Part shown: positions 25,293-34,765 of the stretch, in pieces | Numbering within the stretch: the first letter of the stretch is position 1 | How the letters are laid out: each line of letters starts with the position of its first letter | DNA from: Panacibacter microcysteis | Lineage (GTDB): Bacteria; Bacteroidota; Bacteroidia; Chitinophagales; Chitinophagaceae | Reading direction: 5' to 3' | Length of the DNA stretch: 64,000 nucleotides | NCBI RefSeq assembly: GCF_015831355.1 | Contig: NZ_JADWYR010000002.1 | Location: 1,708,296 to 1,772,295, forward strand | The notes under the pieces: model-generated | What the model saw: the letters and a program-made list of their open reading frames with translations, nothing else | Databases searched by the model: none | What the model was told of the DNA's origin: nothing | Program-made: the position numbers and the translations under genes

Positions 25293-26786
25293 ATGTCAGA
25301 CAACATTACCAAGTACCTGCACAAAGAGATGGATAAGGAAGCAGGTATTCAGCACGCATTTCACCGAACCAAGATCGTTGCAACGGTGGGACCTTCATGT
25401 GATACGTATGATAAACTGCTTGAGCTTGTAAAAGCAGGGGTAAACGTATTCCGCCTGAATTTTTCACATGGTACACATGAAGACAAGGCCAGGATTATTG
25501 AGCATATCAAACTGATTAACCAAAAAGAACCTTATAATATTGCCATCCTCGCAGACCTGCAGGGCCCTAAGCTACGCGTAGGAGACCTGGAAGGCGGTTC
25601 CCTTGAAATTAAAACAGGTGATATCCTCACTTTTACTTCTAAAGAAAAAGTGGTTGGCACTAAAGAAAAAATATACGTCTCCTACCCTGATCTGCATGCC
25701 GATGTAAAGGTGGGTGATAAAATATTGATCGACGATGGTAAACTTGAAGTGGTTGTTATTGAAATAACCCAGGCAGGTGATGTAAAAGTAGCAGTTACTT
25801 ACGGTGGCACACTACTTCCAAAGAAAGGTGTTAACCTGCCTGATACTGATATCTCTTTGCCGGCCATGACAGAAAAAGACCTCGTGGATCTTGAATTCAT
25901 TATTGCGCAGCAGGTTGACTGGATTGCATTATCGTTTGTACGCAAAGCCGAAGACATTATCAACCTTAAGAAAAAAGTGGCTGATGCCAATTGCTCCAGC
26001 AAGGTGATGTCTAAAATAGAAATGCCTTCTGCGCTAAAAGATCTTCGCAACATCATTATAGAATCAGATGGTATAATGGTGGCCCGTGGCGATCTTGGTG
26101 TTGAATTACCGGTGGAAAAAGTACCAGCGGCACAACGCGACATTATACGCAAGTGTATTCACCGCGCAAAGCCGGTAATCGTTGCTACTCAAATGATGGA
26201 AAGCATGATCGACCGCGTGAAACCAAACCGTAGTGAAATAACCGATGTTGCGAATGCAGTGCTTGAAGGTGCTGATGCAGTAATGCTCAGCGGCGAAACA
26301 GCCACCGGTAAACATCCTCCGCTTGTAGTAGAAACCATGCGCAAGATCATCATGGAAGTTGAAAAGACGGAATATCGTTACAACCGCGAAGAAGACCTGG
26401 TGCCACAGGCCAAATCACCTTCCTTTCTGAGTGATGCGATTTGCTACAATGCGTGCAAAATAGCAAGAGACGTAAATGCGGATGCGTTGGTAGGTATGAC
26501 GCAAAGCGGTTATACAGGTTTTATACTAAGCAGCTACAGGCCCAAATCTCCGCTCTACGTTTTTACCAAAACACGCAGCCTTGTAAACCAGTTAAGTTTA
26601 AGCTGGGGTGTAAGGGCATTTTATTACGATGAAGAAGATAGCCTGGATGAAATAATCTTTGACCAGATCAACATTCTGAAGGAAAGGGGCTTCCTTAAAA
26701 AAGGAGACATCGTCATCAACACAGGCAGTACGCCGGTTGATCTGCACCTTCCCACGAACGTTTTGAAAATAACAAAAGCCCATTAA
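25293..26786 (+). CDS. pyk: Pyruvate kinase
   Basis: A 497-residue pyruvate kinase. It starts with a short extension, then RTKIVATVGPSCDTYDKL and FRLNFSHGTHEDK. The catalytic Lys is in SKIEMPSAL, with metal ligands in SDGIMVARGDLGVELP and the MMESMIDRVKPNRSEITDVA block. The C-terminal regulatory domain is present (ADALVGMTQSGYTGF). It makes pyruvate and ATP from phosphoenolpyruvate. It is likely co-transcribed with pfkA and ends at a strong terminator. Confidence 0.97.
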   Translation: MSDNITKYLHKEMDKEAGIQHAFHRTKIVATVGPSCDTYDKLLELVKAGVNVFRLNFSHGTHEDKARIIEHIKLINQKEPYNIAILADLQGPKLRVGDLEGGSLEIKTGDILTFTSKEKVVGTKEKIYVSYPDLHADVKVGDKILIDDGKLEVVVIEITQAGDVKVAVTYGGTLLPKKGVNLPDTDISLPAMTEKDLVDLEFIIAQQVDWIALSFVRKAEDIINLKKKVADANCSSKVMSKIEMPSALKDLRNIIIESDGIMVARGDLGVELPVEKVPAAQRDIIRKCIHRAKPVIVATQMMESMIDRVKPNRSEITDVANAVLEGADAVMLSGETATGKHPPLVVETMRKIIMEVEKTEYRYNREEDLVPQAKSPSFLSDAICYNACKIARDVNADALVGMTQSGYTGFILSSYRPKSPLYVFTKTRSLVNQLSLSWGVRAFYYDEEDSLDEIIFDQINILKERGFLKKGDIVINTGSTPVDLHLPTNVLKITKAH

Positions 26787-26817
26787 AAAATCCCCCGCTT
26801 TGCGGGGGATTTTTTTT
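26785..26817 (+). terminator. Intrinsic terminator after pyk
   Basis: AAAAAATCCCCCGC and GCGGGGGATTTTTTTT form a long stem with a 3-nt loop and a T-run directly at the pyk stop codon. Confidence 0.93.
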
Positions 26818-27132
26818 GATTATACTGTAAATATTGAGCAATTATTTACCAATAAACAGTATGAAACTAAGCTGCCATTAGTTTAGCTTGCCGCATCAAA
26901 AAACGGAAGCTTATTTACGTTTAGATTTAAACGGGTTATCAAAACTGAACCTTTTGCATACCTGTCAAATCATTGATAATCCGGAAATCCACCTTCTGTG
27001 AACCCGGTTTCGAAAAGGTTTGCAACCAGTTATTGTTTTCCGCAACAGCGGTTTTGTGCCTGCTGAAAGGATCAAAAAAATCGGCATTAATTGCACGAAG
27101 ACAATAATTTTATGGCTATATAAACTTCTGTT
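26818..27132. other. Gene-free region between pyk and the CocE-family gene
   Basis: No supported gene and no copy of the dispersed repeat. TAATTTTA near 27104 may be the -7 box of the next gene. A weak inverted pair CTAAGCT / AGTTTAG lies near 26867-26886. Confidence 0.45.
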
Positions 27133-29013
27133 ATGAAAATACTGTTTGGCTTGTTAGTCATATTATTGTCTGTCGGGTCTAATGCCCAGGATGCTGACTC
27201 AACATGGATCGTAAACAACTACACCAAAAAAGAGCTATATATTCCCATGAGAGATGGCGTGAAGCTTTTTACAACCCTTTACATACCCAGAGACAACAGC
27301 GAAAAGCACCCGCTGTTAATGACAAGAACGCCTTACTCCTGCGCTCCTTACGGGGAAGACAAATGGAGACCTTTTTGGAAAAGCTATGTAAAAAATTATT
27401 TCAAAGAAAACTACATAATTGTATTGCAGGATGTACGCGGCCGCTGGATGAGCGAAGGCGAATTTGTAAACATACGGCCATTCAATCCCAACAAAAAAGG
27501 CAATGAAACTGATGAAGCGAGCGACACATATGATGCAATCGACTGGTTGGTAAAAAACACCGGCGGCAACAATGGCAACGTAGGCGTTTTTGGTATCTCG
27601 TATCCCGGCTTTTATTCTACGATGGCTGCAGCAAGCAACCACCCGGCACTAAAAGCAGTAAGCCCGCAGGCGCCGGTTACCAACTGGTTCATCGGTGACG
27701 ATTTTCACCATAATGGTGCATTTTTTCAAATGGATGGTTTCGCTTTCTATTCTTCATTTGGCAAGCCAAGACCAAAACCAACAACGGAGGGTCCGAAAGA
27801 ATTTGATTATTACACCCATGATAACTATAAATTTTACCTTGAAGCAGGCTCTCTACCCAGGCTTGCGGCCTACATGGGTGATAGCATAGCATTCTGGAAA
27901 GACTTATATGCACATCCCGATTATGATGCGTGGTGGAAAGCCAGGGATGCGCGGAACGCAACCAAAAAGTTACAACCTGCCATGCTGTGGGTTGGTGGTT
28001 TATTTGATGCGGAAGATTGCTGGGGCGCATGGAACGCGTATAAAGCCGCCGAAAAAAACAATCCCGGTAAAGCTTTTAACAAGATTGTTGAAGGGCCGTG
28101 GTACCATGGTCAGTGGGCAAGCAACGATGGTACACACCTGGGTAATGTTCATTTCGATGCAAAGACAAATGAGTATTTCCAGCAAAACCTTGAAATTCCT
28201 TTTTTCAATTACTTCCTGAAAGGTAAAGGTGATGTTTCGACAATCGCTGAAGCAACAATTTTTATCACAGGTGCCAATGAATGGAAAACTTTCGAACAAT
28301 GGCCGCCTGCCAAAACGGAAAATAAAACTATCTACCTGCAGCAAACAGGCAAGCTTGGCTGGGCGAAACCTACTGCGTCAAAAAGTTCAACGGTATATAC
28401 AAGCGATCCCGCACACCCTGTACCTTATACGGAAGACGTTCATTTTAACAGGACAAGAGAGTATATGACAGATGATCAGCGTTTTGCGGCAAGAAGGCCT
28501 GATGTACTTACATTCCAGACAGACACCCTTTCAGAAGATCTCACTGTAACAGGCCCGGTACTGGCAGATTTATTTACAAGCATATCTACCACTGATGCAG
28601 ACTTTGTAGTAAAAATTATTGATGTTTTTCCAGACAATCTTTCATACAACAATGTTGACATTTACGCAGACAATGATCCTGCAAAGACCTACCCTATGGG
28701 TGGTTACCAGATGCTGGTTAGAGGTGAAATATTTCGTGGCCGTTACAGGAATAGTTACGAAACACCCGCAGCCTTTACACCGGGTAAGGTGGAAGAAGTT
28801 AAATATGAATTGCCCGATATAGCACACACTTTTAAAAAAGGTCACCGCTTAATGATACAAATCCAAAGCAGCTGGTTTCCTTTGGTTGACAGAAACCCCC
28901 AGCAATTCATAAATATTTATAAAGCAACAGCTGCAGATTTTATCACAAGTGATATCACTATTTATCACAATACGCAGTATGCATCCAGGATCGTTTTACC
29001 CGTATTAAAATAA
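27133..29013 (+). CDS. Secreted CocE/NonD-family alpha/beta hydrolase
   Basis: A 626-residue protein with a Sec signal peptide (about 1-18, ending SNAQ). The alpha/beta-hydrolase part has the MRDGVKLFTTLYIP and QDVRGRWMSEGEF blocks. The nucleophile is Ser156 in GISYPG. The C-terminal jelly-roll domain (TGPVLADLFTSISTTDADFVVKI: split as TGPVLADLF and TTDADFVVKI) is typical of the X-Pro dipeptidyl-peptidase / cocaine esterase / glutaryl-7-ACA acylase family. It probably acts in the periplasm on amide or ester bonds; the substrate is unknown. It lies 7 nt before the hexosaminidase, so the two are likely co-transcribed. Confidence 0.88.
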   Translation: MKILFGLLVILLSVGSNAQDADSTWIVNNYTKKELYIPMRDGVKLFTTLYIPRDNSEKHPLLMTRTPYSCAPYGEDKWRPFWKSYVKNYFKENYIIVLQDVRGRWMSEGEFVNIRPFNPNKKGNETDEASDTYDAIDWLVKNTGGNNGNVGVFGISYPGFYSTMAAASNHPALKAVSPQAPVTNWFIGDDFHHNGAFFQMDGFAFYSSFGKPRPKPTTEGPKEFDYYTHDNYKFYLEAGSLPRLAAYMGDSIAFWKDLYAHPDYDAWWKARDARNATKKLQPAMLWVGGLFDAEDCWGAWNAYKAAEKNNPGKAFNKIVEGPWYHGQWASNDGTHLGNVHFDAKTNEYFQQNLEIPFFNYFLKGKGDVSTIAEATIFITGANEWKTFEQWPPAKTENKTIYLQQTGKLGWAKPTASKSSTVYTSDPAHPVPYTEDVHFNRTREYMTDDQRFAARRPDVLTFQTDTLSEDLTVTGPVLADLFTSISTTDADFVVKIIDVFPDNLSYNNVDIYADNDPAKTYPMGGYQMLVRGEIFRGRYRNSYETPAAFTPGKVEEVKYELPDIAHTFKKGHRLMIQIQSSWFPLVDRNPQQFINIYKATAADFITSDITIYHNTQYASRIVLPVLK

Positions 29014-29020
29014 TCCACTC

Positions 29021-30682
29021 ATGAAAAAACTTTTCGTTTCTTTTGGTATTCTTTTGTCCGTTTGTGGTTTTACACAGCAGTCTGTTAACATTATTCCTGC
29101 ACCACAAAAAGCTGAATTAAAAGCAGGCACATTTGCATTGTCGCCTGCCACCAAAATCGTTCTGATCTCTACAGATGTGCAGCGCAGCGCTGCTTTTTTA
29201 AACAATTATCTTGGCAAATTTTACGACACACGCCTTCCTTTTGTAATACAGGCAAAAGCAGTAAAAGATGATCCTGAGTGGCAAAATGTGATCGTGTTGA
29301 ACCTCAACAAATCAGCCAGCGGCATTACAGGTGCATATACTTTATCGGTAGACAATAACAAAGTGTACATTGAAAGCGCCAATGAAGAAGGCATATTTTA
29401 TGGCATACAATCTCTGATACAATTACTGCCTTTAAAAAAAGAAAAGAAAGGAATCATGCCTGTTGCACAATGCGAAATTTCAGACGCACCGCGTTTTGCA
29501 TACCGTGGTATGATGCTCGACTGCGGCCGCCATTTTATGCCGGCCGCATTTGTAAAACAGTATATTGATTTTCTTGCATTGCATAAAATGAACACCATGC
29601 ACTGGCATTTAACAGAAGACCAGGGCTGGCGTATCGAAATAAAAAAATATCCAAAACTTACAGCAGTAGGCAGTTGCAGAAACGGTACTATTATTGGTCA
29701 CCATCCTGGTACGGCAAATGACAATAAAAAAGATTGTGGCTACTATACACAGGAGCAAATAAAAGACATTGTGAAATATGCTGCCGAACGCTACATCACC
29801 ATCATTCCCGAAATTGAAATGCCCGGCCATGCTTCTGCTGCTATCGCCGCATATCCTGAGCTGAGCTGCTTTCCGGGTGAAAACACACCCGTGGCACAAG
29901 GTGTACAATGGAGTGGCGATACTACCGGCAAATACGTACAGCAAAGCTGGGGCGTATATCCTGATGTGTTTGTGCCGTCAGAAAACACTTTTACATTTTT
30001 AAAGGGTGTGCTCGATGAAGTCATGGAATTGTTTCCATCAAAATACATTCATGTGGGTGGTGATGAGTGCCCCAAAGATTACTGGAAACGCTCACAGTTT
30101 TGCCAGGACCTGATCAAAGAAAAAAACCTGAAAGATGAACATGGCCTGCAGAGTTATTTTATCAGCACCATGGAAAAATACCTCAACAGCAAGGGCCGCA
30201 ATATTATAGGATGGGACGAAATTTTAGAAGGTGGTCTTGCACCCAATGCCACAGTAATGAGCTGGCGCGGAGAAACCGGCGGTATAGAAGCAGCAAAGCA
30301 ACATCATGATGTAATAATGACGCCAACCACGTACGTATACGTAGATTACTCGCAGTCTAAAAAAGAAGACAGTCTTACTATTGGTGGGTACCTGCCCGTA
30401 GAAACAGTGTACAGCTACGATCCTTTGCCGGCGCAGCTTTCAGCGCAGGAACAGGCCTTTATAAAAGGCGTACAGGCAAACCTGTGGACCGAGTATATCA
30501 GCAATCCTTCCAAGGTAGAGTACATGGTTTTTCCACGCATGTCTGCGCTAAGTGAAGTAGGCTGGAGCAGTAAAAACAATAAGAACTGGCCCGATTTTAA
30601 ACAGCGCCTGCTTACACAATATAAACGTTACGATCTCTGGCAGGTAAAGTACAATACCAAAGGCATCAATAACGGAGAATAA
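29021..30682 (+). CDS. Beta-N-acetylhexosaminidase, glycoside hydrolase family 20
   Basis: A 553-residue exported enzyme (signal about 1-19). The N-terminal GH20b domain (about 20-150) precedes the TIM barrel, which starts at FAYRGMMLDCGRHF. Catalytic Asp348-Glu349 lie in HVGGDE (344-349), and MHWHLTEDQGW and PEIEMPGHASAA are further GH20 motifs. It removes terminal GlcNAc or GalNAc from chito-oligosaccharides or glycans in the periplasm. With the NagB-LmbE fusion that follows, it suggests amino-sugar use. Confidence 0.94.
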   Translation: MKKLFVSFGILLSVCGFTQQSVNIIPAPQKAELKAGTFALSPATKIVLISTDVQRSAAFLNNYLGKFYDTRLPFVIQAKAVKDDPEWQNVIVLNLNKSASGITGAYTLSVDNNKVYIESANEEGIFYGIQSLIQLLPLKKEKKGIMPVAQCEISDAPRFAYRGMMLDCGRHFMPAAFVKQYIDFLALHKMNTMHWHLTEDQGWRIEIKKYPKLTAVGSCRNGTIIGHHPGTANDNKKDCGYYTQEQIKDIVKYAAERYITIIPEIEMPGHASAAIAAYPELSCFPGENTPVAQGVQWSGDTTGKYVQQSWGVYPDVFVPSENTFTFLKGVLDEVMELFPSKYIHVGGDECPKDYWKRSQFCQDLIKEKNLKDEHGLQSYFISTMEKYLNSKGRNIIGWDEILEGGLAPNATVMSWRGETGGIEAAKQHHDVIMTPTTYVYVDYSQSKKEDSLTIGGYLPVETVYSYDPLPAQLSAQEQAFIKGVQANLWTEYISNPSKVEYMVFPRMSALSEVGWSSKNNKNWPDFKQRLLTQYKRYDLWQVKYNTKGINNGE

Positions 30683-30730
30683 CTGTAAAGGTCATCACCC
30701 GTTAATGTTTTAAAACAGTTCTTTTATATA

Positions 30731-30977
30731 CCCGGCAGCAGTAGAAGCATTGGGCTTTTGTTGCGTCGCACACTTCAACTGCAACAATACTATTGGGCAA
30801 TGCGAAGACCGGAGCAGAGCATTACATAATAAACAAAACAATGTGTGATGAACAATACATGCAGCTAAGCACAAAATCTTTGCGGTGTTGCATTGCAGCT
30901 TCGTTGCTGCCAGTTGTTCCCGCCGTACAAGTGAGTGACACAACAGGCGATGCCATGAAAATATATTGCCGGCTACC
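30731..30977. repeat. Dispersed intergenic repeat pair (A...B) before nagB
   Basis: The left end CCCGGCAGCAGTAGAAGCAT leads to a slightly diverged A core at 30760-30779 (GTTGCGTCGCACACTTCAAC). The spacer begins with CTATTGGGCAATGCGAAGACC-like sequence shared with the copy at 57371. An exact B core lies at 30925-30944, then AGGCGATGCC and the outer end GCCGGCTACC (30968-30977). It separates the GH20 gene from nagB. Confidence 0.85.
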
Positions 30978-31021
30978 AAAAATCACAAACGATTGCACAG
31001 CATTAATTGTAAAGCAAACAA

Positions 31022-31029
31022 TAATTTTG
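31022..31029 (+). promoter_or_regulatory. Candidate -7 box of nagB
   Basis: TAATTTTG matches TAnnTTTG exactly and lies 30 nt before the start codon. A well-placed -33 element is not clear. Confidence 0.45.
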
Positions 31030-31059
31030 ACGACTTAACAACATAAAACCAACAACAAC

Positions 31060-32964
31060 ATGAGCATGGTTGATTCATTTGAGAAAATTCCCTGTGAAAT
31101 TTTTTCGAACCCCAAAGAAGGCTCCAGGTATGTGGCTAAAGAAATTGCCACACTGATCAAAGACAAACAGGCTAAAGGAGAAAAATGTGTATTGGGTCTT
31201 GCTACAGGTTCTACACCAATAAACATGTATGCAGAACTGGTAAGACTGCATAAAGAAGAAGGGCTGAGTTTTAAAAACGTGATCACATTTAATCTTGATG
31301 AATACTACCCGCTGGAGAAAGATGCTTACCAGAGTTACTGGAGTTTTATGCACCGGCATTTATTCAATCATATAGATATAGATCCTGCCAATATTCATAT
31401 ACCAAACGGGGAATGGCAGAAAGAAACCATCAAAGCACGCTGCCAGGAGTATGAGCAACTGATAGACAACGCCGGCGGAATAGACCTGCAGGTGCTTGGC
31501 ATTGGCAACAACGGTCATATTGGTTTTAATGAACCCGGCTCCAGCTTTTTCTCTAAAACACGCCTGATCAATCTTGACAACAGCACACGTGTAGCCAATG
31601 CAAGAGAGTTTCAGAATATAGCAAAAGTTCCACGCCTTGCCATTACCATGGGCATTTCCACCATTATGAAATCTAAAAGGATCATACTGATGGCATGGGG
31701 TTTTAAAGCAGCTATTATTGCAAAATCGGTAGAAGGCGATGTAACAGAGCAGGTACCGGCCAGCATATTGCAGCAACACAACAACTGCACATTTGTGCTG
31801 GATGAGAATACTTCTGCCGAGCTTACGCGCTTTAAATCTCCATGGCTCACAGGATTGGTAGAATGGACACCCAAAACAATAAAACGTGCGGTGGTAAACA
31901 TGGCGCTTAAACTGGACAAACCGGTATTGAGTTTAACCGCCAACGACTACAACGAAAACGGCCTTGGCGATCTGCTGGTAGAAAACGGTGACGCCTACGA
32001 AATAAACCTGCAGGTATTTTACCTGCTGAGAGACAGCATTACGGGCTGGCCGGGCGGCAAACCAAATTTTGATCTGCCAACGCACCCCGAGAGAAGTGAG
32101 CCATACCCCAAACGCTGCATCATCTTTTCTCCCCACCCCGATGACGACATTATTAGCATGGGTGGAACTTTTATGCGCCTGCACGACCAGGGGCACGAAG
32201 TACATGTGGCCTACCAGACCAGCGGTAACATTGCTGTTACAGATGAGTTTGTAACACGTTTTCTCGATTTTGCCGTGGGCTTTGAAGACATGTTTGGCAT
32301 GGACAAAAAGAAAAGCGAGCAAATACTTTCTGATGCCGCAAAATTCCTGGCGGGCAAAAAGAAAAATGAAATGGATACGCCGGAAATCAGGAGCATTAAG
32401 GGCCTGATAAGAAGGTGCGAAGCCAAAGCAACCTGCAAATATGTTGGTTTGCCGGAAGGCAGGTGGCATTTTCAAAACCTGCCATTTTACGAAACCGGTA
32501 CCATAGAGAAAAAACCAATGGGTGAAGAAGATGTGCTGCAGACCATGGAACTGCTGCGCGAGATAAAGCCACACCAGGTGTATTGTGCAGGTGATCTTGC
32601 TGACCCACATGGTACCCACAAGGTATGTCTCGACATTGTATTTGAAAGCCTGCGTCGTATAAAGGCTGCCGGTGACGACTGGGTGAAGGACTGCTGGGTT
32701 TGGTTATACAAAGGCGCATGGCAGGAATGGGATATTGCAGATATAGAAATGGCCATACCCATGAGCCCTGACCAGGTGATGAAAAAACGCTTTGGTATTT
32801 TTATACACCAGTCGCAAAAAGATTCTGTGCCATTCCAGGGTACAGACGCAAGGGAATTCTGGCAACGCGCTGAAGACCGCAATGCAAATACGGCAGGTCT
32901 GTATGCATCGCTTGGCCTGACAAAATATGCGGCCATGGAAGCCTTTGTAAGATGGCATTATTGA
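31060..32964 (+). CDS. nagB: Glucosamine-6-phosphate deaminase fused to a PIG-L/LmbE domain
   Basis: A 634-residue fusion. Residues about 10-270 are NagB: LATGSTP (47-53), NLDEYY (78-83) and GNNGHIGFNEP (149-159). Residues about 350-630 are a PIG-L/LmbE deacetylase-type domain with metal motif SPHPDDD (357-363) and a second His motif DPHGTH (515-520). NagB converts glucosamine 6-phosphate into fructose 6-phosphate plus ammonia. LmbE-type domains remove N-acetyl groups from GlcNAc derivatives. The fusion is known in Bacteroidota; that it carries out consecutive deacetylation and deamination is inference. No nagA gene is seen nearby. Standard NagB is only about 260 residues. Confidence 0.93.
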   Translation: MSMVDSFEKIPCEIFSNPKEGSRYVAKEIATLIKDKQAKGEKCVLGLATGSTPINMYAELVRLHKEEGLSFKNVITFNLDEYYPLEKDAYQSYWSFMHRHLFNHIDIDPANIHIPNGEWQKETIKARCQEYEQLIDNAGGIDLQVLGIGNNGHIGFNEPGSSFFSKTRLINLDNSTRVANAREFQNIAKVPRLAITMGISTIMKSKRIILMAWGFKAAIIAKSVEGDVTEQVPASILQQHNNCTFVLDENTSAELTRFKSPWLTGLVEWTPKTIKRAVVNMALKLDKPVLSLTANDYNENGLGDLLVENGDAYEINLQVFYLLRDSITGWPGGKPNFDLPTHPERSEPYPKRCIIFSPHPDDDIISMGGTFMRLHDQGHEVHVAYQTSGNIAVTDEFVTRFLDFAVGFEDMFGMDKKKSEQILSDAAKFLAGKKKNEMDTPEIRSIKGLIRRCEAKATCKYVGLPEGRWHFQNLPFYETGTIEKKPMGEEDVLQTMELLREIKPHQVYCAGDLADPHGTHKVCLDIVFESLRRIKAAGDDWVKDCWVWLYKGAWQEWDIADIEMAIPMSPDQVMKKRFGIFIHQSQKDSVPFQGTDAREFWQRAEDRNANTAGLYASLGLTKYAAMEAFVRWHY

Positions 32965-32985
32965 TTTTAAGATCATTTATACGTT

Positions 32986-33018
32986 AAACGGTTGTTGCTG
33001 CGCAACAACCGTTTTTTT
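32986..33018. terminator. Intrinsic terminator, shared by convergent genes
   Basis: AAACGGTTGTTGC (32986-32998) and GCAACAACCGTTT (33002-33014) form a 13-bp stem with a 3-nt loop followed by a T-tract. It also touches the end of the minus-strand gene. Confidence 0.9.
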
Positions 33019-33415
33019 ATACAAATTGTTTCAGCCATTCTTTTGCGGCAGCCCCATTACTGAAAGTCTTCATAGGTATGGGTGGCTGTTTCAGGCTGAA
33101 CAAAATATTCATGATAAATTTTGCCAGCCCTGGTTTTGATACCATGGCCATGGCTTTGTAAATAACAGGCAACTGTTGTGCAGAAAACTGTCTTGTTGCT
33201 TTGTCCGGCACTGGGGAGCTTGCGAGGTAGATCAGTAACGGTACCGGTGTACTATTGGTGATCTTTTTTACCAGTGCCACATTACGGCCTATGTTTTCTA
33301 CCGTTCTTAAAAGGCTTTTGGAGTACGACACCAGTATGCCATCTTCAAACCAATAAGTAGCGATCTCTCCTTCATAAATTTCCCTGTCTGCGGGAATGGT
33401 TACCTGTTCCATCAT
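33017..33415 (-). CDS. STAS/SEC14-like small protein (DUF7793-type)
   Basis: A 132-residue cytoplasmic protein with alternating strands and helices. It begins EIYEGEIATYWFEDGILVSYSK, has a central variable part, and ends with FIMNILFSLKQPPIPMKTFS and AKEWLKQFV. That ending is typical of a Bacteroidota family often labelled STAS/SEC14-like. The molecular role is unknown. It lies 23 nt downstream of the aminotransferase gene on the same strand and is probably co-transcribed with it. Confidence 0.6.
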   Translation of the reverse strand: MMEQVTIPADREIYEGEIATYWFEDGILVSYSKSLLRTVENIGRNVALVKKITNSTPVPLLIYLASSPVPDKATRQFSAQQLPVIYKAMAMVSKPGLAKFIMNILFSLKQPPIPMKTFSNGAAAKEWLKQFV

Positions 33416-33438
33416 TGCTTGTTATTAACGGCGTAAAC

Positions 33439-34551
33439 TTAAACATCGTAGACACTTTCCGTAATGGCCATCAAAATATTGGTTAGTCCTTTTTGTAGCC
33501 GCTCCGTTTTATCCCAGCTATAACCAATACGCATGTAGCGGTCATCTTCTTCAAACCAATGGCCACGCCCAACATATGTACGGTACTTATGCAGCAATAT
33601 TTCGTGAAACTTTTTTGTCTTTATCGCCACTTCACTTTTGATGCGCGGAAAACAAACACAACCACCTTTTGGCTCCACCCACTCCAACACATTTTGCTGT
33701 TGCATAAACCGTTGAACGATCCGGAAATTTTCCAGGATCTTTTCTTTAACCGGTGGAAAAAGACTTTCTTTTCGTAACAGGTACCGGTATGCGATTTCTT
33801 CATCTACCACGGAATTGGTGATGAACACCTGTTCTTTGGCCGCCAGGAAGTTTTCCAGCAACTGCTTGTTTGTGCAGCTAAGCCAGCCAATTCTTATACC
33901 GGGCAGGCCGTACGATTTTGACATGGAGCTGACACTGATAACCCGGTCTGATAAACCTGCTGCTACCGGCAAAGGCTCACCAAAACTCATGTCGCGGTAC
34001 GTTTCATCAAACAACAGCCAGGTTTTCTTTCGCTCTGTGATGCGGATGATCTTTTGCAATGTTTCCATGCTGATGTGGGCGCCGGTGGGATTGTGCGGGT
34101 AAGTAAGGCTTACCAGTTTCGTTTGGTCTGTAACCAGGTTATCCAACATGTCCACATCCAGCTCGTATCCATCATCGAAATGCAACGGTAGAAAATCTAC
34201 TGTAGCGCCTATGGCACGCGGTGTTTCTATGTTGGTGGCATAGTTTGTTTTCGCCACCACCATATGATCTCCTTTATTCAGCAGTGCGGTGGCAACAATA
34301 AAAAGTGCGGCTGCCGCGCCTGCGGTGATCAGTACTTCATCTGCATGCAGGCCGGCCTCTGCGGCAATTAGTTCCCGCAATGCCGGTTTGCCTTTATGAT
34401 CGCCATAAAACAACACCAGGTTGCCGATGTCTATACCAAGATCTGCCAGCCGCTGATCGGCAAAAGAGCTCTCGGAAAGATTGCAATCGATCTTTTCATA
34501 ACCGAAACCTTCGGGGGCCTCTACTTCTATGGGCATGCGCCTGTATTGCAT
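33439..34551 (-). CDS. Class I/II aminotransferase (fold type I PLP enzyme)
   Basis: A 370-residue PLP enzyme. It has the loop LTYPHNPTGAHIS, the Asp of LLFDETYRDMSF, and the Schiff-base Lys in SMSKSYGLPGIRIGW; the C-terminal Arg is in RYMRIGYS. This fits the class I aminotransferase group that includes Asp- and His-phosphate-type enzymes. The N-terminus has an unusual Glu-rich start (MPIEVEAPEGFGYEKIDCNL). The substrate cannot be told from the sequence. An internal Met at codon 6 is an alternative start. Confidence 0.85.
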   Translation of the reverse strand: MQYRRMPIEVEAPEGFGYEKIDCNLSESSFADQRLADLGIDIGNLVLFYGDHKGKPALRELIAAEAGLHADEVLITAGAAAALFIVATALLNKGDHMVVAKTNYATNIETPRAIGATVDFLPLHFDDGYELDVDMLDNLVTDQTKLVSLTYPHNPTGAHISMETLQKIIRITERKKTWLLFDETYRDMSFGEPLPVAAGLSDRVISVSSMSKSYGLPGIRIGWLSCTNKQLLENFLAAKEQVFITNSVVDEEIAYRYLLRKESLFPPVKEKILENFRIVQRFMQQQNVLEWVEPKGGCVCFPRIKSEVAIKTKKFHEILLHKYRTYVGRGHWFEEDDRYMRIGYSWDKTERLQKGLTNILMAITESVYDV

Positions 34552-34615
34552 AAAATGGTTTGTAGGTATAAATATAAAAAACGAAGACGGTAACCGGGGA
34601 TTGCCGATGAATGTT

Positions 34616-34675
34616 CCTGCCGCCGAAGAGTGCGACGCAACAGGAGCCGCATATACCTCCTGCCGCCGGGCCCAT
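34616..34675 (-). repeat. Dispersed intergenic repeat, single degraded A arm
   Basis: GAAGAGTGCGACGCAACAGG (34625-34644) is most of a reverse-complement A core with the GTACA end lost. It continues to the GC-rich end TGCCGCCGGGCCC near 34661-34673. It lies between divergent genes. Confidence 0.65.
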
Positions 34676-34731
34676 AATTATTACTGAATCTTTAAATAAT
34701 GTTAACTCTATGGATTTATAAAATATCGCAC

Positions 34732-34739
34732 TAACTTTG
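34732..34739 (+). promoter_or_regulatory. Candidate -7 box of the ureohydrolase gene
   Basis: TAACTTTG matches TAnnTTTG and lies 26 nt before the ATG. The expected -33 element is not clear. Confidence 0.45.
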
Positions 34740-34765
34740 CCGGCTATTTCCAACTATTATCCTCA

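Noticed and set aside
31933..32619. 228-codon minus-strand open frame
   Set aside because: Antisense to the LmbE half of the NagB fusion, whose motifs are clear on the plus strand.
34438..34555. Alternative starts of the aminotransferase as evidence of truncation
   Set aside because: The N-terminus is unusual, but all PLP-binding motifs and the length are normal; no frameshift was found.
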